From NCBI GenBank assembly GCA_029865195.1, contig JAOUHH010000111.1:1-8364 (forward strand): 8,364 nucleotides of DNA. Direction: 5' to 3'. Positions 1 through 6,723 of this stretch are shown here, one piece after another; positions within the stretch are counted from its first letter, which is position 1; each line of letters opens with the position of its first letter. Origin of the DNA: Desulfobulbaceae bacterium. GTDB taxonomy: Bacteria > Desulfobacterota > Desulfobulbia > Desulfobulbales > UBA5123. The position numbers and the translations under genes are program-made. A model generated the notes under the pieces. That model had not been told where the DNA came from. It ran no database searches and saw only the letters and a list, made by a program, of their open reading frames with translations.

Positions 1-1
1 C

Positions 2-463
2 TATCTCGACCGGCTCGGGGTGCTCGATGCAGAGACCCTCTGCGTCCACTGCGTACAGGTGGGGGGCGATGATATCGCCCTCCTTGCCGGACGGCGGAGC
101 GGGGTTTGTCTCTGTCCGGGCAGCAACCGTTTTCTGGGGGTGGGCCGGGCGCCGGTGCCTGCGCTGCTTGCGGCCGGGATCTTGCCGGCCATCGGCACCG
201 ACAGCCTTGCCAGCAACCCGCTTTTGAGCATATGGCGGGAGATGCGTGTTATGATGGAAGATCACCCTGCTCTGGACCCGGCAACGGTCTTTGCCATGGC
301 CACCAGGGGCGGCGCGCAGGCCCTCGGCAGAGCTGGTGACTACGGGACCCTGGCCGCCGGTAAGAAGGCGTCGCTTCTTGCCGTTGCCTATGACGGGCCC
401 GGCAGGGATCTCTTCGAGTTTTTGGTCTCCGTCGGCAACAACGCGGCGGTCACATGGCTGTAA
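2..463 (+). CDS. Amidohydrolase, C-terminal part; probable aminodeoxyfutalosine deaminase (5' end outside window)
   Basis: The reading frame is open from the window edge, so this is the C-terminal ~153 residues of a longer metal-dependent hydrolase of the amidohydrolase superfamily (ATZ/TRZ-like deaminase branch). A histidine in a VHC segment (codon 47-49) fits the third metal or active-site His of the barrel. PGSN, followed by IGTDSLASN with its Asp (codon 200-202), is the typical strand-8 Asp motif of these deaminases. The end (GTLAAGKKASLLAV) is the usual return to the composite beta domain. Because mqnA starts 6 bp after its stop, the likely reaction is deamination of 6-amino-6-deoxyfutalosine to futalosine in menaquinone synthesis; that is an inference from context, and other nucleoside or aromatic deaminases of the family are possible. 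A GTG at 20 could be taken for a start, but in-frame coding upstream and the missing N-terminal metal HxH motif argue for a gene cut by the window edge. Confidence 0.8.
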   Translation, partial: YLDRLGVLDAETLCVHCVQVGGDDIALLAGRRSGVCLCPGSNRFLGVGRAPVPALLAAGILPAIGTDSLASNPLLSIWREMRVMMEDHPALDPATVFAMATRGGAQALGRAGDYGTLAAGKKASLLAVAYDGPGRDLFEFLVSVGNNAAVTWL

Positions 464-469
464 GGTGAG

Positions 470-1306
470 ATGATGCGGGTAAAAGCGCGGATCGGCATGG
501 TCAACTTCATCAACACCGCCCCGTTCTACGAGGTGTGGCGGCGGACCGTGCAACGTCCCGACTGGCAGGTGACCGAGGCGACACCGGCGGTCCTGAACCG
601 GATGCTGTATGCCGGTGAGCTCGATCTGGGTTTTTTTTCCTCCCATGAGTACGCGGTGCATCCCGGCTCCTACAAGATCCTCGGCGATCTCTCGATCAGC
701 GCCTCCGGGCCGGTGGGCAGTGTGCTGCTGCTGTCGTCGGTGGCCCCGGCGGAACTCGACGGTCGGCTGGTGTTCTTGAGCTCCCAGTCCCAGACCTCGG
801 TGAGTCTGGTCAAGATCGTCTTGGAAGAGTTTTACGGCGTTCGCCCCCGCTATCAGGTTGGCACCGTCGCCGACTGCGCTCAGGGCGTCGAACAGCCCGC
901 GGCGGTGCTGGTGATCGGTGACGAGGCGTTGCGGATGCGCAACCATGCCCGGTATCCGTATCGGATCGATCTCGGCGAGACCTGGCACCGGCATACCGGC
1001 CTGCCGTTTGTCTTTGCGGTTTGGGCGGTGCGTGAGGATTTTTGCGCCTCCGACTTCGATTCGGTGGTGGAGATCCATCAGGAGCTGCTCCGCTGTATCG
1101 CCGAGGGCAAACAGGAACTGCGGGCCATCAGCGCCATGGTGGCGCCGCGGATTCCCATGCCGGTTGAGGAATGTTTTGAGTATCTGCGCGGCCTGGAGTA
1201 TGATCTTGGCCCACAGAAACAGGAAGCGTTACGCTGTTTTTACGAATATCTTATCAAGCGAGGGGAGGGGGTGCTGGAGGCCCTGCCCCTCAAAATATGC
1301 GGATGA
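470..1306 (+). CDS. mqnA: Chorismate dehydratase MqnA (futalosine pathway)
   Basis: MqnA removes water from chorismate to give 3-[(1-carboxyvinyl)oxy]benzoate, the first committed step of the futalosine route to menaquinone. The 278-residue product has the family's periplasmic-binding-protein-like fold signatures. These are an N-terminal VNFINTAPFY (residues 11-20), LDLGFFSSHEY (51-61), a phosphate-loop-like stretch with SSQSQTSVSLVK (104-115), LVIGDEAL (147-154), and DLGETWHRHTGLPFVFAVW (167-185), which is close to the consensus. Length is normal for the family. Two ATGs lie in tandem (470 and 473); the AAGGTGAG just before them is better spaced for the second, so the true start may be 473. 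It lies 6 bp after the deaminase-like gene and abuts the methyltransferase gene, consistent with one polycistronic message. Confidence 0.95.
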   Translation: MMRVKARIGMVNFINTAPFYEVWRRTVQRPDWQVTEATPAVLNRMLYAGELDLGFFSSHEYAVHPGSYKILGDLSISASGPVGSVLLLSSVAPAELDGRLVFLSSQSQTSVSLVKIVLEEFYGVRPRYQVGTVADCAQGVEQPAAVLVIGDEALRMRNHARYPYRIDLGETWHRHTGLPFVFAVWAVREDFCASDFDSVVEIHQELLRCIAEGKQELRAISAMVAPRIPMPVEECFEYLRGLEYDLGPQKQEALRCFYEYLIKRGEGVLEALPLKICG

Positions 1307-1315
1307 TTGACACCT

Positions 1316-2023
1316 ATGCGAACGCCTGAAGAAAAGAAAACCTTTGTCAGGGAAAAGTTTTCCTCCATCAGCTCCGATTACGATTTCCTGAACTCGGTAT
1401 TGAGCTTTCAGATTGACCGCTACTGGCGCTGGCTCACCACCCGGGAGTTGAAGATGTTCCCGGATGGGCCGGTGCTCGACCTCTGTGCCGGCACCCTGCC
1501 CCTCTCGCTTGAGTTGTCCAGGCAGGCCAAGGGACGGCAGGTGTTGGCGGTTGATTTTTGTGAAGACATGCTCAGGGCCGGGGTCAAGAGCCTGCCCCGC
1601 GACGAGCGGCAGGAGCGGATCCAGCCGGTGGTCGGCGACGGCGAGGAGATCCCGGTGCGGACCGACGCGGTCTGGGGGATCACGGTGGCGTTCGGGGTGC
1701 GCAATCTCGGCAACACCCAGCAGGGGTTGAACGAGATGCACCGGGTGCTCAAGCCCGGCGGCAAGCTGCTGATCCTGGAGTTCTCGCGGCCCACCAACCC
1801 GGTGATCAAGCCCCTCTACACCTTTTATCTGAACAAGGTTCTGCCCAAGGTGGCGGGGCTTGTTTCCGGCGACAAGGAGGCCTATGAGTATCTGGCCAGT
1901 TCCATCGCCGAGTTCTACGAGCCGGTGGAGTTGCTGGGGATGATCCGAAAGGCCGGCTTTGCCCAGGTCCATCGTCGTCCCCTGACCTTCGGGATTGTTT
2001 CCATCTACGTTGGCGTCAAATGA
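1316..2023 (+). CDS. ubiE: Demethylmenaquinone methyltransferase, UbiE/MenG family
   Basis: Class I SAM-dependent methyltransferase expected to perform the final C-methylation of demethylmenaquinone. Counting from ATG 1316 (235 aa), the N-terminal KKTFVREKFSSISSDYDFLN segment is the UbiE lead-in. SAM motif I is VLDLCAGT (53-60), the ribose-binding acidic residue is D80 in AVDFCEDML, and the UbiE signature GVRN is at 127-130. A second family block, MHRVLKPGGKLLILEFSRPTNP, covers 141-162. The C-terminal GIVSIYVG also matches the family. Motif I is unusual: after GT there is LP where UbiE enzymes usually carry GD. A TTG at 1307, directly after the mqnA stop, would add three residues. ATG 1316 is preferred because it matches the usual N-terminus and has GGATGA 9 bp upstream. 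The stop overlaps the next start (ATGA), so ubiX is probably translationally coupled. Confidence 0.92.
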   Translation: MRTPEEKKTFVREKFSSISSDYDFLNSVLSFQIDRYWRWLTTRELKMFPDGPVLDLCAGTLPLSLELSRQAKGRQVLAVDFCEDMLRAGVKSLPRDERQERIQPVVGDGEEIPVRTDAVWGITVAFGVRNLGNTQQGLNEMHRVLKPGGKLLILEFSRPTNPVIKPLYTFYLNKVLPKVAGLVSGDKEAYEYLASSIAEFYEPVELLGMIRKAGFAQVHRRPLTFGIVSIYVGVK

Positions 2024-2580
2024 AGAAGCGGATTATCTTCGCCATAACCGGGGCCACCGGCTCACTCTATGCCGTCGAGTGCATGCGGCTGATGCACGAG
2101 GCCGGGGTGGAACTGCACGGGGTCATCTCCGAGGCGGGAGAGCAGGTGCTGCGGCTGGAGCTTGGGCAGACGGTGGCCGACCTCGCCCCCTATGTCGCCC
2201 GGTGGCACGATGTGAAGGATTTTGCCGCCCCCATCTCTTCGGGATCGAGTCTCTTTGACGGGATGGTGGTGATGCCCTGCACCATGGGGACCCTGGCGGC
2301 GGTGGCGGGCGGCATCTCCGCCAACCTCATCCATCGCGCCGCCGACGTCACCTTGAAGGAGCGCCGGCCGTTGCTGCTGGTGGTGCGGGAGACCCCGCTC
2401 AACCGCACCCATCTCCAGAACATGCTGGCCGCGCACGATGCCGGGGCGACGATCTGCCCGGCCATGCCGTCCTTTTATCATCAGCCGCAAAGCATCGCCG
2501 AGATGGCGCGGGCCTTTGCGGTGCGGATTTGTGATCAACTGGGAATAGCGGTTCCCGGCGCCAAGCGCTGGGGAGATTGA
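2020..2580 (+). CDS. ubiX: UbiX-type flavin prenyltransferase
   Basis: UbiX enzymes attach a dimethylallyl group to reduced FMN, producing the prenyl-FMN cofactor of UbiD-type decarboxylases. The 186-residue product is standard length. It shows the Rossmann-like start KRIIFAITGATGS (3-15), SSGSSLFDGMVVMPCTMGTLA (73-93), a highly conserved block from GGISANLIHRAADVTLKERR (97-116) through LLLVVRETPLNRTHLQNM (118-135), and the FMN/prenyl-site segment AGATICPAMPSFY (141-153). In this operon its cofactor would most simply serve the UbiD-like decarboxylase that removes the carboxylate from the prenylated dihydroxynaphthoate intermediate. No ubiD-like gene is in this window, so that partner must be encoded elsewhere. 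Start and stop are clear: ATG lies inside the upstream stop (ATGA), with no separate ribosome-binding site evident. Confidence 0.95.
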   Translation: MKKRIIFAITGATGSLYAVECMRLMHEAGVELHGVISEAGEQVLRLELGQTVADLAPYVARWHDVKDFAAPISSGSSLFDGMVVMPCTMGTLAAVAGGISANLIHRAADVTLKERRPLLLVVRETPLNRTHLQNMLAAHDAGATICPAMPSFYHQPQSIAEMARAFAVRICDQLGIAVPGAKRWGD

Positions 2581-2606
2581 TTCGTTGCAATGCAGGTGAA
2601 AAAGAG

Positions 2607-3461
2607 ATGTTAAAGAAGATCGCCATCCTGCTCGAGATGATCAAGTTCGAGCACACGGTATTTGCCCTTCCCTTTGCCCTGATCGGCGCCTTTCTGGCCG
2701 CCGGCGGGGTGCCCGATCTCGCCGTCTTCGGCTGGGTGGTGCTGGCCATGGGCGGGGCGCGGACCAGCGCCATGGGCTTTAACCGCATCGTCGATGTGGA
2801 GTTCGACAAGAAGAACCCCCGCACCGTCGATCGCGCCCTGGCCGCCGGCACGGTGAAGATGAGCGAGGCATGGGCGATGGTGGTGATTGCCGCCGGGCTC
2901 TATTTCTTCGCCTGCTACAATCTTAACCCGCTCACCCTGCTGCTGTCGCCCTTTGCCCTGGCGCTGACCTTCATCTATTCGCTCACCAAGCGGTTCACCT
3001 GGCTCTGTCACATGGTCTTGGGGGTGGCGCTCGCCTTCTCACCGTTGGGCGGGTTCGTGGCGGTGAAGGGGACCTTGAGCGGTTTCCCCTGGGTCCTGTC
3101 GCTGGCGGTGATCCTTTGGGTGGCGGGGTTTGATACCGTTTATGCCTGTCTCGACGCCGATTTCGATCGCAAGGCCGGTCTCTTTTCACTGCCGGCCCGC
3201 TTCGGTCGGGAAAAGGCGTTCCGTTTCGCCGTGCTGCTGCATGTGGCCGCTTTCGGTTGTTTCATCGCCACCGGCATCCTCTGCGGACTCAATTATTTTT
3301 ACTATATCGGCATCGCCATCACCGGCTCGGCCCTCTTCTACCAGCATTTGATCGTCAATCCTCGGAACTTATCGCGGATTCAGATGTCATTCTTTACTAT
3401 GAACGGATTGATCAGTTTGACCCTGTTTGTCGCCACCTGGCTCTCGTTGGCGGTGAATTGA
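2607..3461 (+). CDS. mqnP: UbiA-family polyprenyltransferase, probably MqnP (menaquinone late step)
   Basis: Integral membrane prenyltransferase of the UbiA superfamily, with roughly eight to nine hydrophobic segments in 284 residues. Two Asp-rich motifs bind Mg-diphosphate: NRIVDVEFD (59-67, followed by KKNPRT) and the second around CLDADFDRKAG (181-191, D183/D185/D187). YSLTKR (125-129 region) is also typical of this group. It would prenylate 1,4-dihydroxy-6-naphthoate with a polyprenyl diphosphate at the inner membrane; the choice of that substrate over 4-hydroxybenzoate is inferred from the adjacent mqnA and deaminase genes. ATG 2607 is chosen because AGGTGA lies 7 bp upstream (2594-2599) and the MLKKIAILLEMIKFEHTVFALP start is canonical. 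A TTG at 2577 would add ten residues with no support. The gene follows ubiX by 26 bp and precedes the isomerase gene by 28 bp. Confidence 0.92.
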   Translation: MLKKIAILLEMIKFEHTVFALPFALIGAFLAAGGVPDLAVFGWVVLAMGGARTSAMGFNRIVDVEFDKKNPRTVDRALAAGTVKMSEAWAMVVIAAGLYFFACYNLNPLTLLLSPFALALTFIYSLTKRFTWLCHMVLGVALAFSPLGGFVAVKGTLSGFPWVLSLAVILWVAGFDTVYACLDADFDRKAGLFSLPARFGREKAFRFAVLLHVAAFGCFIATGILCGLNYFYYIGIAITGSALFYQHLIVNPRNLSRIQMSFFTMNGLISLTLFVATWLSLAVN

Positions 3462-3489
3462 CCTTTAACGCAACAAGGAGAATACGTTT

Positions 3490-4476
3490 ATGTTCCGGAA
3501 AATGATGATGGCCATTGCCGCCCTGACGATCCTGGTCGGGACAACCGCGCTTGGGTGGTCGGCGCCTGCAAAGGATGGCGCTTCGGTGGTGGCGACCGTC
3601 AACGGGGTCTCTATTTCACGCCAGGATTTTGATCGTGAGATGCGTTCCGCCGAGCAGTACTTTGCATCGCAAGGCCAATCACCCGCAGAGACCGCCTCCG
3701 CCAAGGAGATCAAGCAGGCGGTGATCGATAAGCTCGTGAACGGGGCGCTGCTGTATGAGGCGAGCAAAAAAAGCGGCATCAAGATCGAGCAGGCTGCCCT
3801 GGATGCCGAATTCAAAGGCTTCAAGGGACGTTTCCCAAGCGACAAGGAGTTCAAGGCAGCCTTGACGCAGCTGTCGTTGGACGAGGCCGGAATCAAGGAG
3901 AAGATCGGCCAGAGCCTGGCCGTGGAAAAGTATATCAATCAGGCGTTTGTCGACAAGGCAAAGGTGACCGATCAGGAGGTCAAGGATTATTACGATAACA
4001 ATATTTCGGCCTTCGCCACCCCCGAACAGGTGCGCGCCAGCCATATCCTGATCACCGTCAAGCCGGAGGCGGATGCGGCGACCAAGAAGGAGGCTCGTCG
4101 GAAGCTTGAGCGGCTGCGGAAGAAGATCGTCGCCGGCGGCGATTTCGCCGCCTTGGCCAAAAAGAATTCCGATTGTCCCAGCAACGCCAAGGGCGGCGAT
4201 CTGGGATATTTCAGCCGCGGGCAGATGGTCAAGCCTTTCGAGACCGCGGCGTTTGCAATGATGCCGGGGGCGGTCAGCGAGATTGTCGAAACCCAGTTCG
4301 GCTATCACCTGATCAAACTCACCGACAAAAAACATGCCGAAACCGTAAGCTTCGACGAGGCCCGGCCGCGTATCGACAACTATCTGCGGCAGTCCAAGGC
4401 CCAGAAGGCCATGGTGGAGAGCTTGAAAACCATGCGTGATGCCGCCAAGATCACCATCGCCATGCCGGCGGATTGA
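3490..4476 (+). CDS. Exported parvulin-type peptidyl-prolyl cis-trans isomerase (SurA/PpiC-like)
   Basis: A 328-residue secreted folding factor. Residues 1-25 form a signal peptide (KMMM positive start, hydrophobic core AIAALTILVGTTALG, probable cleavage after WSA). Residues ~30-175 resemble the helical SurA-N/PrsA chaperone region, beginning with ATVNGVSISRQDFDRE. A single parvulin domain spans ~178-280, with VRASHILI (181-188, active-site His185), GGDFAALAKKNSDCPSNAKGGDLGYFSRGQMVKPFE (217-251) and GYHLIKL (271-277, His273). There is a short C-terminal helical tail. No lipobox Cys is seen, so it is probably periplasmic and soluble. AAGGAG (3475-3480) sits 9 bp before the ATG. It is the last gene of the operon and ends 12 bp before a strong terminator hairpin. 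Its link to quinone synthesis is not obvious; it is likely co-transcribed as a general envelope folding gene. Confidence 0.93.
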   Translation: MFRKMMMAIAALTILVGTTALGWSAPAKDGASVVATVNGVSISRQDFDREMRSAEQYFASQGQSPAETASAKEIKQAVIDKLVNGALLYEASKKSGIKIEQAALDAEFKGFKGRFPSDKEFKAALTQLSLDEAGIKEKIGQSLAVEKYINQAFVDKAKVTDQEVKDYYDNNISAFATPEQVRASHILITVKPEADAATKKEARRKLERLRKKIVAGGDFAALAKKNSDCPSNAKGGDLGYFSRGQMVKPFETAAFAMMPGAVSEIVETQFGYHLIKLTDKKHAETVSFDEARPRIDNYLRQSKAQKAMVESLKTMRDAAKITIAMPAD

Positions 4477-4488
4477 TCCGGCCTAAGC

Positions 4489-4540
4489 GGCACAAAAAAA
4501 GCCCCGCTCCCTCAAAAAGGGGCGGGGCTTTTTTTGTGCC
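4489..4540. terminator. Symmetric bidirectional rho-independent terminator
   Basis: Perfect 19-bp inverted repeat: left arm 4489-4507, right arm 4522-4540, 14-nt spacer. Each arm is GGCAC, then seven A (or seven T on the right), then a 7-bp GC core (GCCCCGC/GCGGGGC). Because the A7/T7 tracts flank the GC core on both sides, either strand yields a GC hairpin followed by a run of U. It lies between the convergent isomerase gene (stop 4476, plus) and cheX (stop 4576, minus), so it should end both transcripts. Confidence 0.93.
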
Positions 4541-4575
4541 TGTTGTTTTGGCAGCCCGTAGCGGAGGGGGCGGGT

Positions 4576-5049
4576 TTATTTGTGTTCCGAGAAGTTGGCC
4601 TCGATCACGAAATCCCCATGGGCGGTGGAAAGCGGGATGACGATGGTGGGAGCATCAGAGTAGTTGGTGATTTCGATATTCTCGCCCACGATCATGGTCG
4701 GGGTGGCCAGGTCAAAGGAGTGCCCGAGCTTGGAGAGTTCCGCCTTGGCACCGCCGCAGATCATGTTGGTCAACTCGCCGACAGCGTCGACGACATCGGC
4801 GTCGATGCTGGCCTTGACCGGCTCCATCAGCATGCTGCCAACGATGTTGAGGATGCATTTTTCCTGAAAGCTGATGATCATGTTGCCGGCGATATTGGTG
4901 GAGGCCATGCCGATGATGCCGGAAACCTTGCCGAAGGTGGTGTGGCCTGTTTTGAGCTGGGGTTTGCCGCCCTTGACCTCAATCCGCGACATGGTCTGAA
5001 TGACGTTTTTGGCGGCATTCAGAAACGGGTTTATATATTCTGCCTTCAT
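4576..5049 (-). CDS. cheX: Chemotaxis phosphatase CheX
   Basis: CheX dephosphorylates phospho-CheY and so shortens the motor signal in bacteria that lack or supplement CheZ. The 157-residue product matches the family in length. It has the diagnostic phosphatase helix D-x3-E-x2-N as DAVGELTN (D88, E92, N95), followed by MICGGAKAEL. It begins MKAEYINPFLNAAKNVIQTM, the usual CheX N-terminus. The central strands (GIIGMASTNIAGNMIISF; PTMIVGENIEITN; TIVIPLSTAHGDFVIEANF) fit the CheC/CheX fold. There is only one E-x2-N helix, which fits dimeric CheX rather than two-site CheC. AAGGAC lies upstream of the ATG on the minus strand. It stands last in the minus-strand run and has its own candidate promoter. 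The rest of the chemotaxis set (CheA, CheY, CheR, CheB) is not in this window. Confidence 0.93.
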   Translation of the reverse strand: MKAEYINPFLNAAKNVIQTMSRIEVKGGKPQLKTGHTTFGKVSGIIGMASTNIAGNMIISFQEKCILNIVGSMLMEPVKASIDADVVDAVGELTNMICGGAKAELSKLGHSFDLATPTMIVGENIEITNYSDAPTIVIPLSTAHGDFVIEANFSEHK

Positions 5050-5115
5050 TGCCTGTCAGTCCTTTGTGGTTGCTGGCTTTTCGCTTGTTGTGTATTTGCA
5101 AATTACAAAATAATA

Positions 5116-5144
5116 TTTATAGCCAATAGGATTGAAAAAGGCAA
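5116..5144 (-). promoter_or_regulatory. Candidate sigma-70-type promoter for cheX
   Basis: On the minus strand TTGCCT (5144-5139) and TATAAA (5121-5116) are separated by exactly 17 bp, within an AT-rich 126-bp gap between the ydcF-like gene and cheX. The -10 box lies about 67 bp upstream of the cheX ATG. No terminator is seen after the ydcF-like gene, so read-through is also possible. Confidence 0.5.
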
Positions 5145-5175
5145 TGCAATCGTATGGTAAAGGTTTGATTTCATT

Positions 5176-6009
5176 TCAAGGGTTTGACACCGTGGCACGA
5201 GTCTCCGGCCCGGGCAGAAACGCGGTTGTTTTGCCGGTGAGTCGATAGGCGGCAAGGCCCAGCCACTCCTTGATGGCTATCCGCAGAGCATCGAGATGGC
5301 CCGCGAAAGCGAGCTCGCAGCGAAGAAGGTTGCCTGGGGCGGTGCGGTGATCCACCGGGTAGGGAAGCATCGGCCAACCGGCACGATTGAAGATGCCCAT
5401 GGAGCGCGGCATATGCCAGGCGGTGGTGATCAACAGCCAGTTTTCACCCGGTTTGGGCATGGCGATCTTTTTGCTGAAAACCGCGTTTTCATAGGTGTTC
5501 CGCGATTCGCGTTCAAAGATGATCCGTGAGGTGTTCAGCCCTGTTTCGTGGAAAAGGGTAGCGGCGACATCGGCGGCTTTATGTTGCTGATCGAGCATGC
5601 TGCCGCTGCCGCCGGTGAAAATCAGCCTGGCGTCGGGGAATCGGCGGCTGAGCGCCATGAAGGCGAGATAGCGTTCGGCTCCGTCCCCCAGTTCCACCTG
5701 TTGCCAGAGCGATGAAAGGTTGGGGTCTTCAGCGCCGCCCAGCACGACGATGCCGTCGATTTTTTTTGGCAGTGCGGGGTTGGTCGGGAAGCGTGTTTCG
5801 AGAGGGAAGAGCAGCCATTCTCCCACCGGCAGCAGGGCGATGAGCAGGCAGCCTGCGGTGATAAGGGTGAGCAGTCGTTTCGCCAAACGCTTGGAGCCGC
5901 CGCGATGCAGTAAAAACCAGGTGAGCAGAAGCAAGGCGACCAGGATGTTGTCCGGGGAGAGCAACAGCCAGGCAAGTTTTGAGGTCCAGAAGAAAACCGA
6001 ATGCATCAT
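5176..6009 (-). CDS. DUF218 / YdcF-ElyC-SanA family membrane protein
   Basis: A 277-residue inner-membrane protein with a DUF218 domain. Two hydrophobic segments occupy residues ~12-34 and ~45-62, an arrangement like ElyC (YcbC) rather than single-TM SanA. The soluble domain follows: DGIVVLGGAED (85-95), ARLIFTGGSGSM (127-138), ERESRNTYENA (166-176) and LITTAWHMPRS (193-203), all canonical DUF218 blocks with the ESxxTxEN and T-x-W-H-x-x-R residues. ElyC acts in cell-envelope/peptidoglycan-precursor homeostasis in Escherichia coli, but the biochemical role of this family is poorly defined and cannot be fixed here. Two ATGs lie in tandem at the start (6009 and 6006) and the ribosome-binding site is weak. 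There is no obvious functional tie to the chemotaxis genes around it. Confidence 0.88.
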   Translation of the reverse strand: MMHSVFFWTSKLAWLLLSPDNILVALLLLTWFLLHRGGSKRLAKRLLTLITAGCLLIALLPVGEWLLFPLETRFPTNPALPKKIDGIVVLGGAEDPNLSSLWQQVELGDGAERYLAFMALSRRFPDARLIFTGGSGSMLDQQHKAADVAATLFHETGLNTSRIIFERESRNTYENAVFSKKIAMPKPGENWLLITTAWHMPRSMGIFNRAGWPMLPYPVDHRTAPGNLLRCELAFAGHLDALRIAIKEWLGLAAYRLTGKTTAFLPGPETRATVSNP

Positions 6010-6096
6010 CGATTATTGCCTGAAAAGGAGTGGGTCAGTGAGCGCCCAAGAAGGGAGCGGGCAAGCGATGCTTAGGGTAACAGATGATCGGGCGGA

Positions 6097-6170
6097 TGGC
6101 AAAATGTCCGTAATCGAGAGACAGTTTTTGCCATGGAGGCGTTGTGGCCGTTATGAGGCGGTGGCAAAAA
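6097..6170 (-). repeat. Three mutually complementary 8-9 bp arms forming alternative hairpins
   Basis: TGGCAAAA (6097-6104) and TGGCAAAAA (6162-6170) can each pair with the shared central arm TTTTTGCCA (6125-6133), so the two hairpins exclude one another. The 6097/6133 pair is extended by TGTC/GACA (6105-6108, 6120-6123), giving about 12 pairs with a 2-nt bulge around an 11-nt loop. The arms lie at the 3' end of the pseudo-kinase gene and in the 141-bp gap before the ydcF-like gene. No U-tract follows, so a plain terminator is unlikely; a weak terminator or attenuator-like leader is possible. Confidence 0.4.
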
Positions 6171-6714
6171 CCTGGGGGGCGGAAAACTGGTTGATCTTGA
6201 ATTCGATCACATACCGCGTACCCCACCCGTGCAGGCTCTCAATCCGCAGTTGGCCACCCATTCGGCGCACCTGTCGGCTGACAACGAGGAGGGCATGACT
6301 GTTTTTATCGCACCTGCCGGCGATTGCGGACCGGGTCGGTTGCCGCAGGATATGCATCGCGGCCGGGGTGATGCCGGGGCCGTTGGCGGTTATCGACAGC
6401 TTGAGGAGGCATCTCCCCTGGTTGTCGGAACCCTCATGGTCGATTCTGGCCGTTACGACATCGACGTCATCGGCAAGCAAGGCGGTTTTGATCAGTCGAG
6501 TGAATATCTTGCGAAAGGGACGCGGGTTGCCCTCGAAATAACGAGGCAGATCCGGATCGATGGAAAGGGCCAGAATGCGTTGGTTGTGTTCGGCGACGAG
6601 GGCTAGGCTGACGGCGGTTATCGCATATTCAGCGCGCAGGTCGAAGATGCGTTTTTCTTTGGAAAGATGCTTGGTGTTGCCTGGGAGCAAAGTGGCGATT
6701 TTTTCTTGTTTCAT
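6151..6714 (-). CDS. Stand-alone degenerate histidine-kinase ATPase domain (probable pseudo-kinase)
   Basis: A 187-residue protein that aligns with only the C-terminal half of sensor kinases, with no HisKA phospho-acceptor His region, sensor or receiver. The segment KEKRIFDLRAEYAITAV (20-36), then LALSIDPDLPRYFEGNPRPFRKIF (48-71), is the characteristic lead into HATPase_c of hybrid kinases (FDL...PDLP...GDPxRLRQI). The three ATP-binding boxes are all altered. In the N box, TRLIKTAL (72-79) has Thr76 where the Mg-binding Asn should be. G1 is ANGPGI (110-115) in place of DxGxGI. G2 is HALLVVSRQVRRMGG (140-154) in place of GLGLxIS. The end, LRIESLHGWGTRYVIEFKI, is again typical. ATP binding is therefore doubtful and a scaffold or decoy role is possible. 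AGGT lies about 8 bp before the ATG. Neighbours cheW and mcp suggest but do not prove a chemosensory link. It could instead be a decaying kinase fragment, although the frame is intact. Confidence 0.72.
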   Translation of the reverse strand: MKQEKIATLLPGNTKHLSKEKRIFDLRAEYAITAVSLALVAEHNQRILALSIDPDLPRYFEGNPRPFRKIFTRLIKTALLADDVDVVTARIDHEGSDNQGRCLLKLSITANGPGITPAAMHILRQPTRSAIAGRCDKNSHALLVVSRQVRRMGGQLRIESLHGWGTRYVIEFKINQFSAPQVFATAS

Positions 6715-6723
6715 TCAGTACCT

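Noticed and set aside
1229..1972. A 247-codon minus-strand open frame opposite the UbiE gene
   Set aside because: GC-rich shadow frame of the methyltransferase; low-complexity H/G/R/P composition and no recognisable domain.
2577..2606. TTG start giving ten extra residues on the MqnP-like protein
   Set aside because: It overlaps the ubiX stop, lacks a Shine-Dalgarno sequence, and ATG 2607 has AGGTGA at good spacing with the canonical N-terminus.
4534..5160. A 208-codon plus-strand open frame opposite cheX
   Set aside because: It lies antisense to a clear CheX with an intact phosphatase motif, and its own translation shows no family signature.
5720..6298. A plus-strand open frame of 192 codons spanning the gap before the pseudo-kinase gene
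   Set aside because: Mostly antisense to the DUF218 gene; Ser/Arg-rich composition typical of a shadow frame, no ribosome-binding site, no domain.
6229..6606. A 125-codon plus-strand frame within the pseudo-kinase gene
   Set aside because: Antisense to a gene with recognisable HATPase_c structure; its translation resembles no known family.
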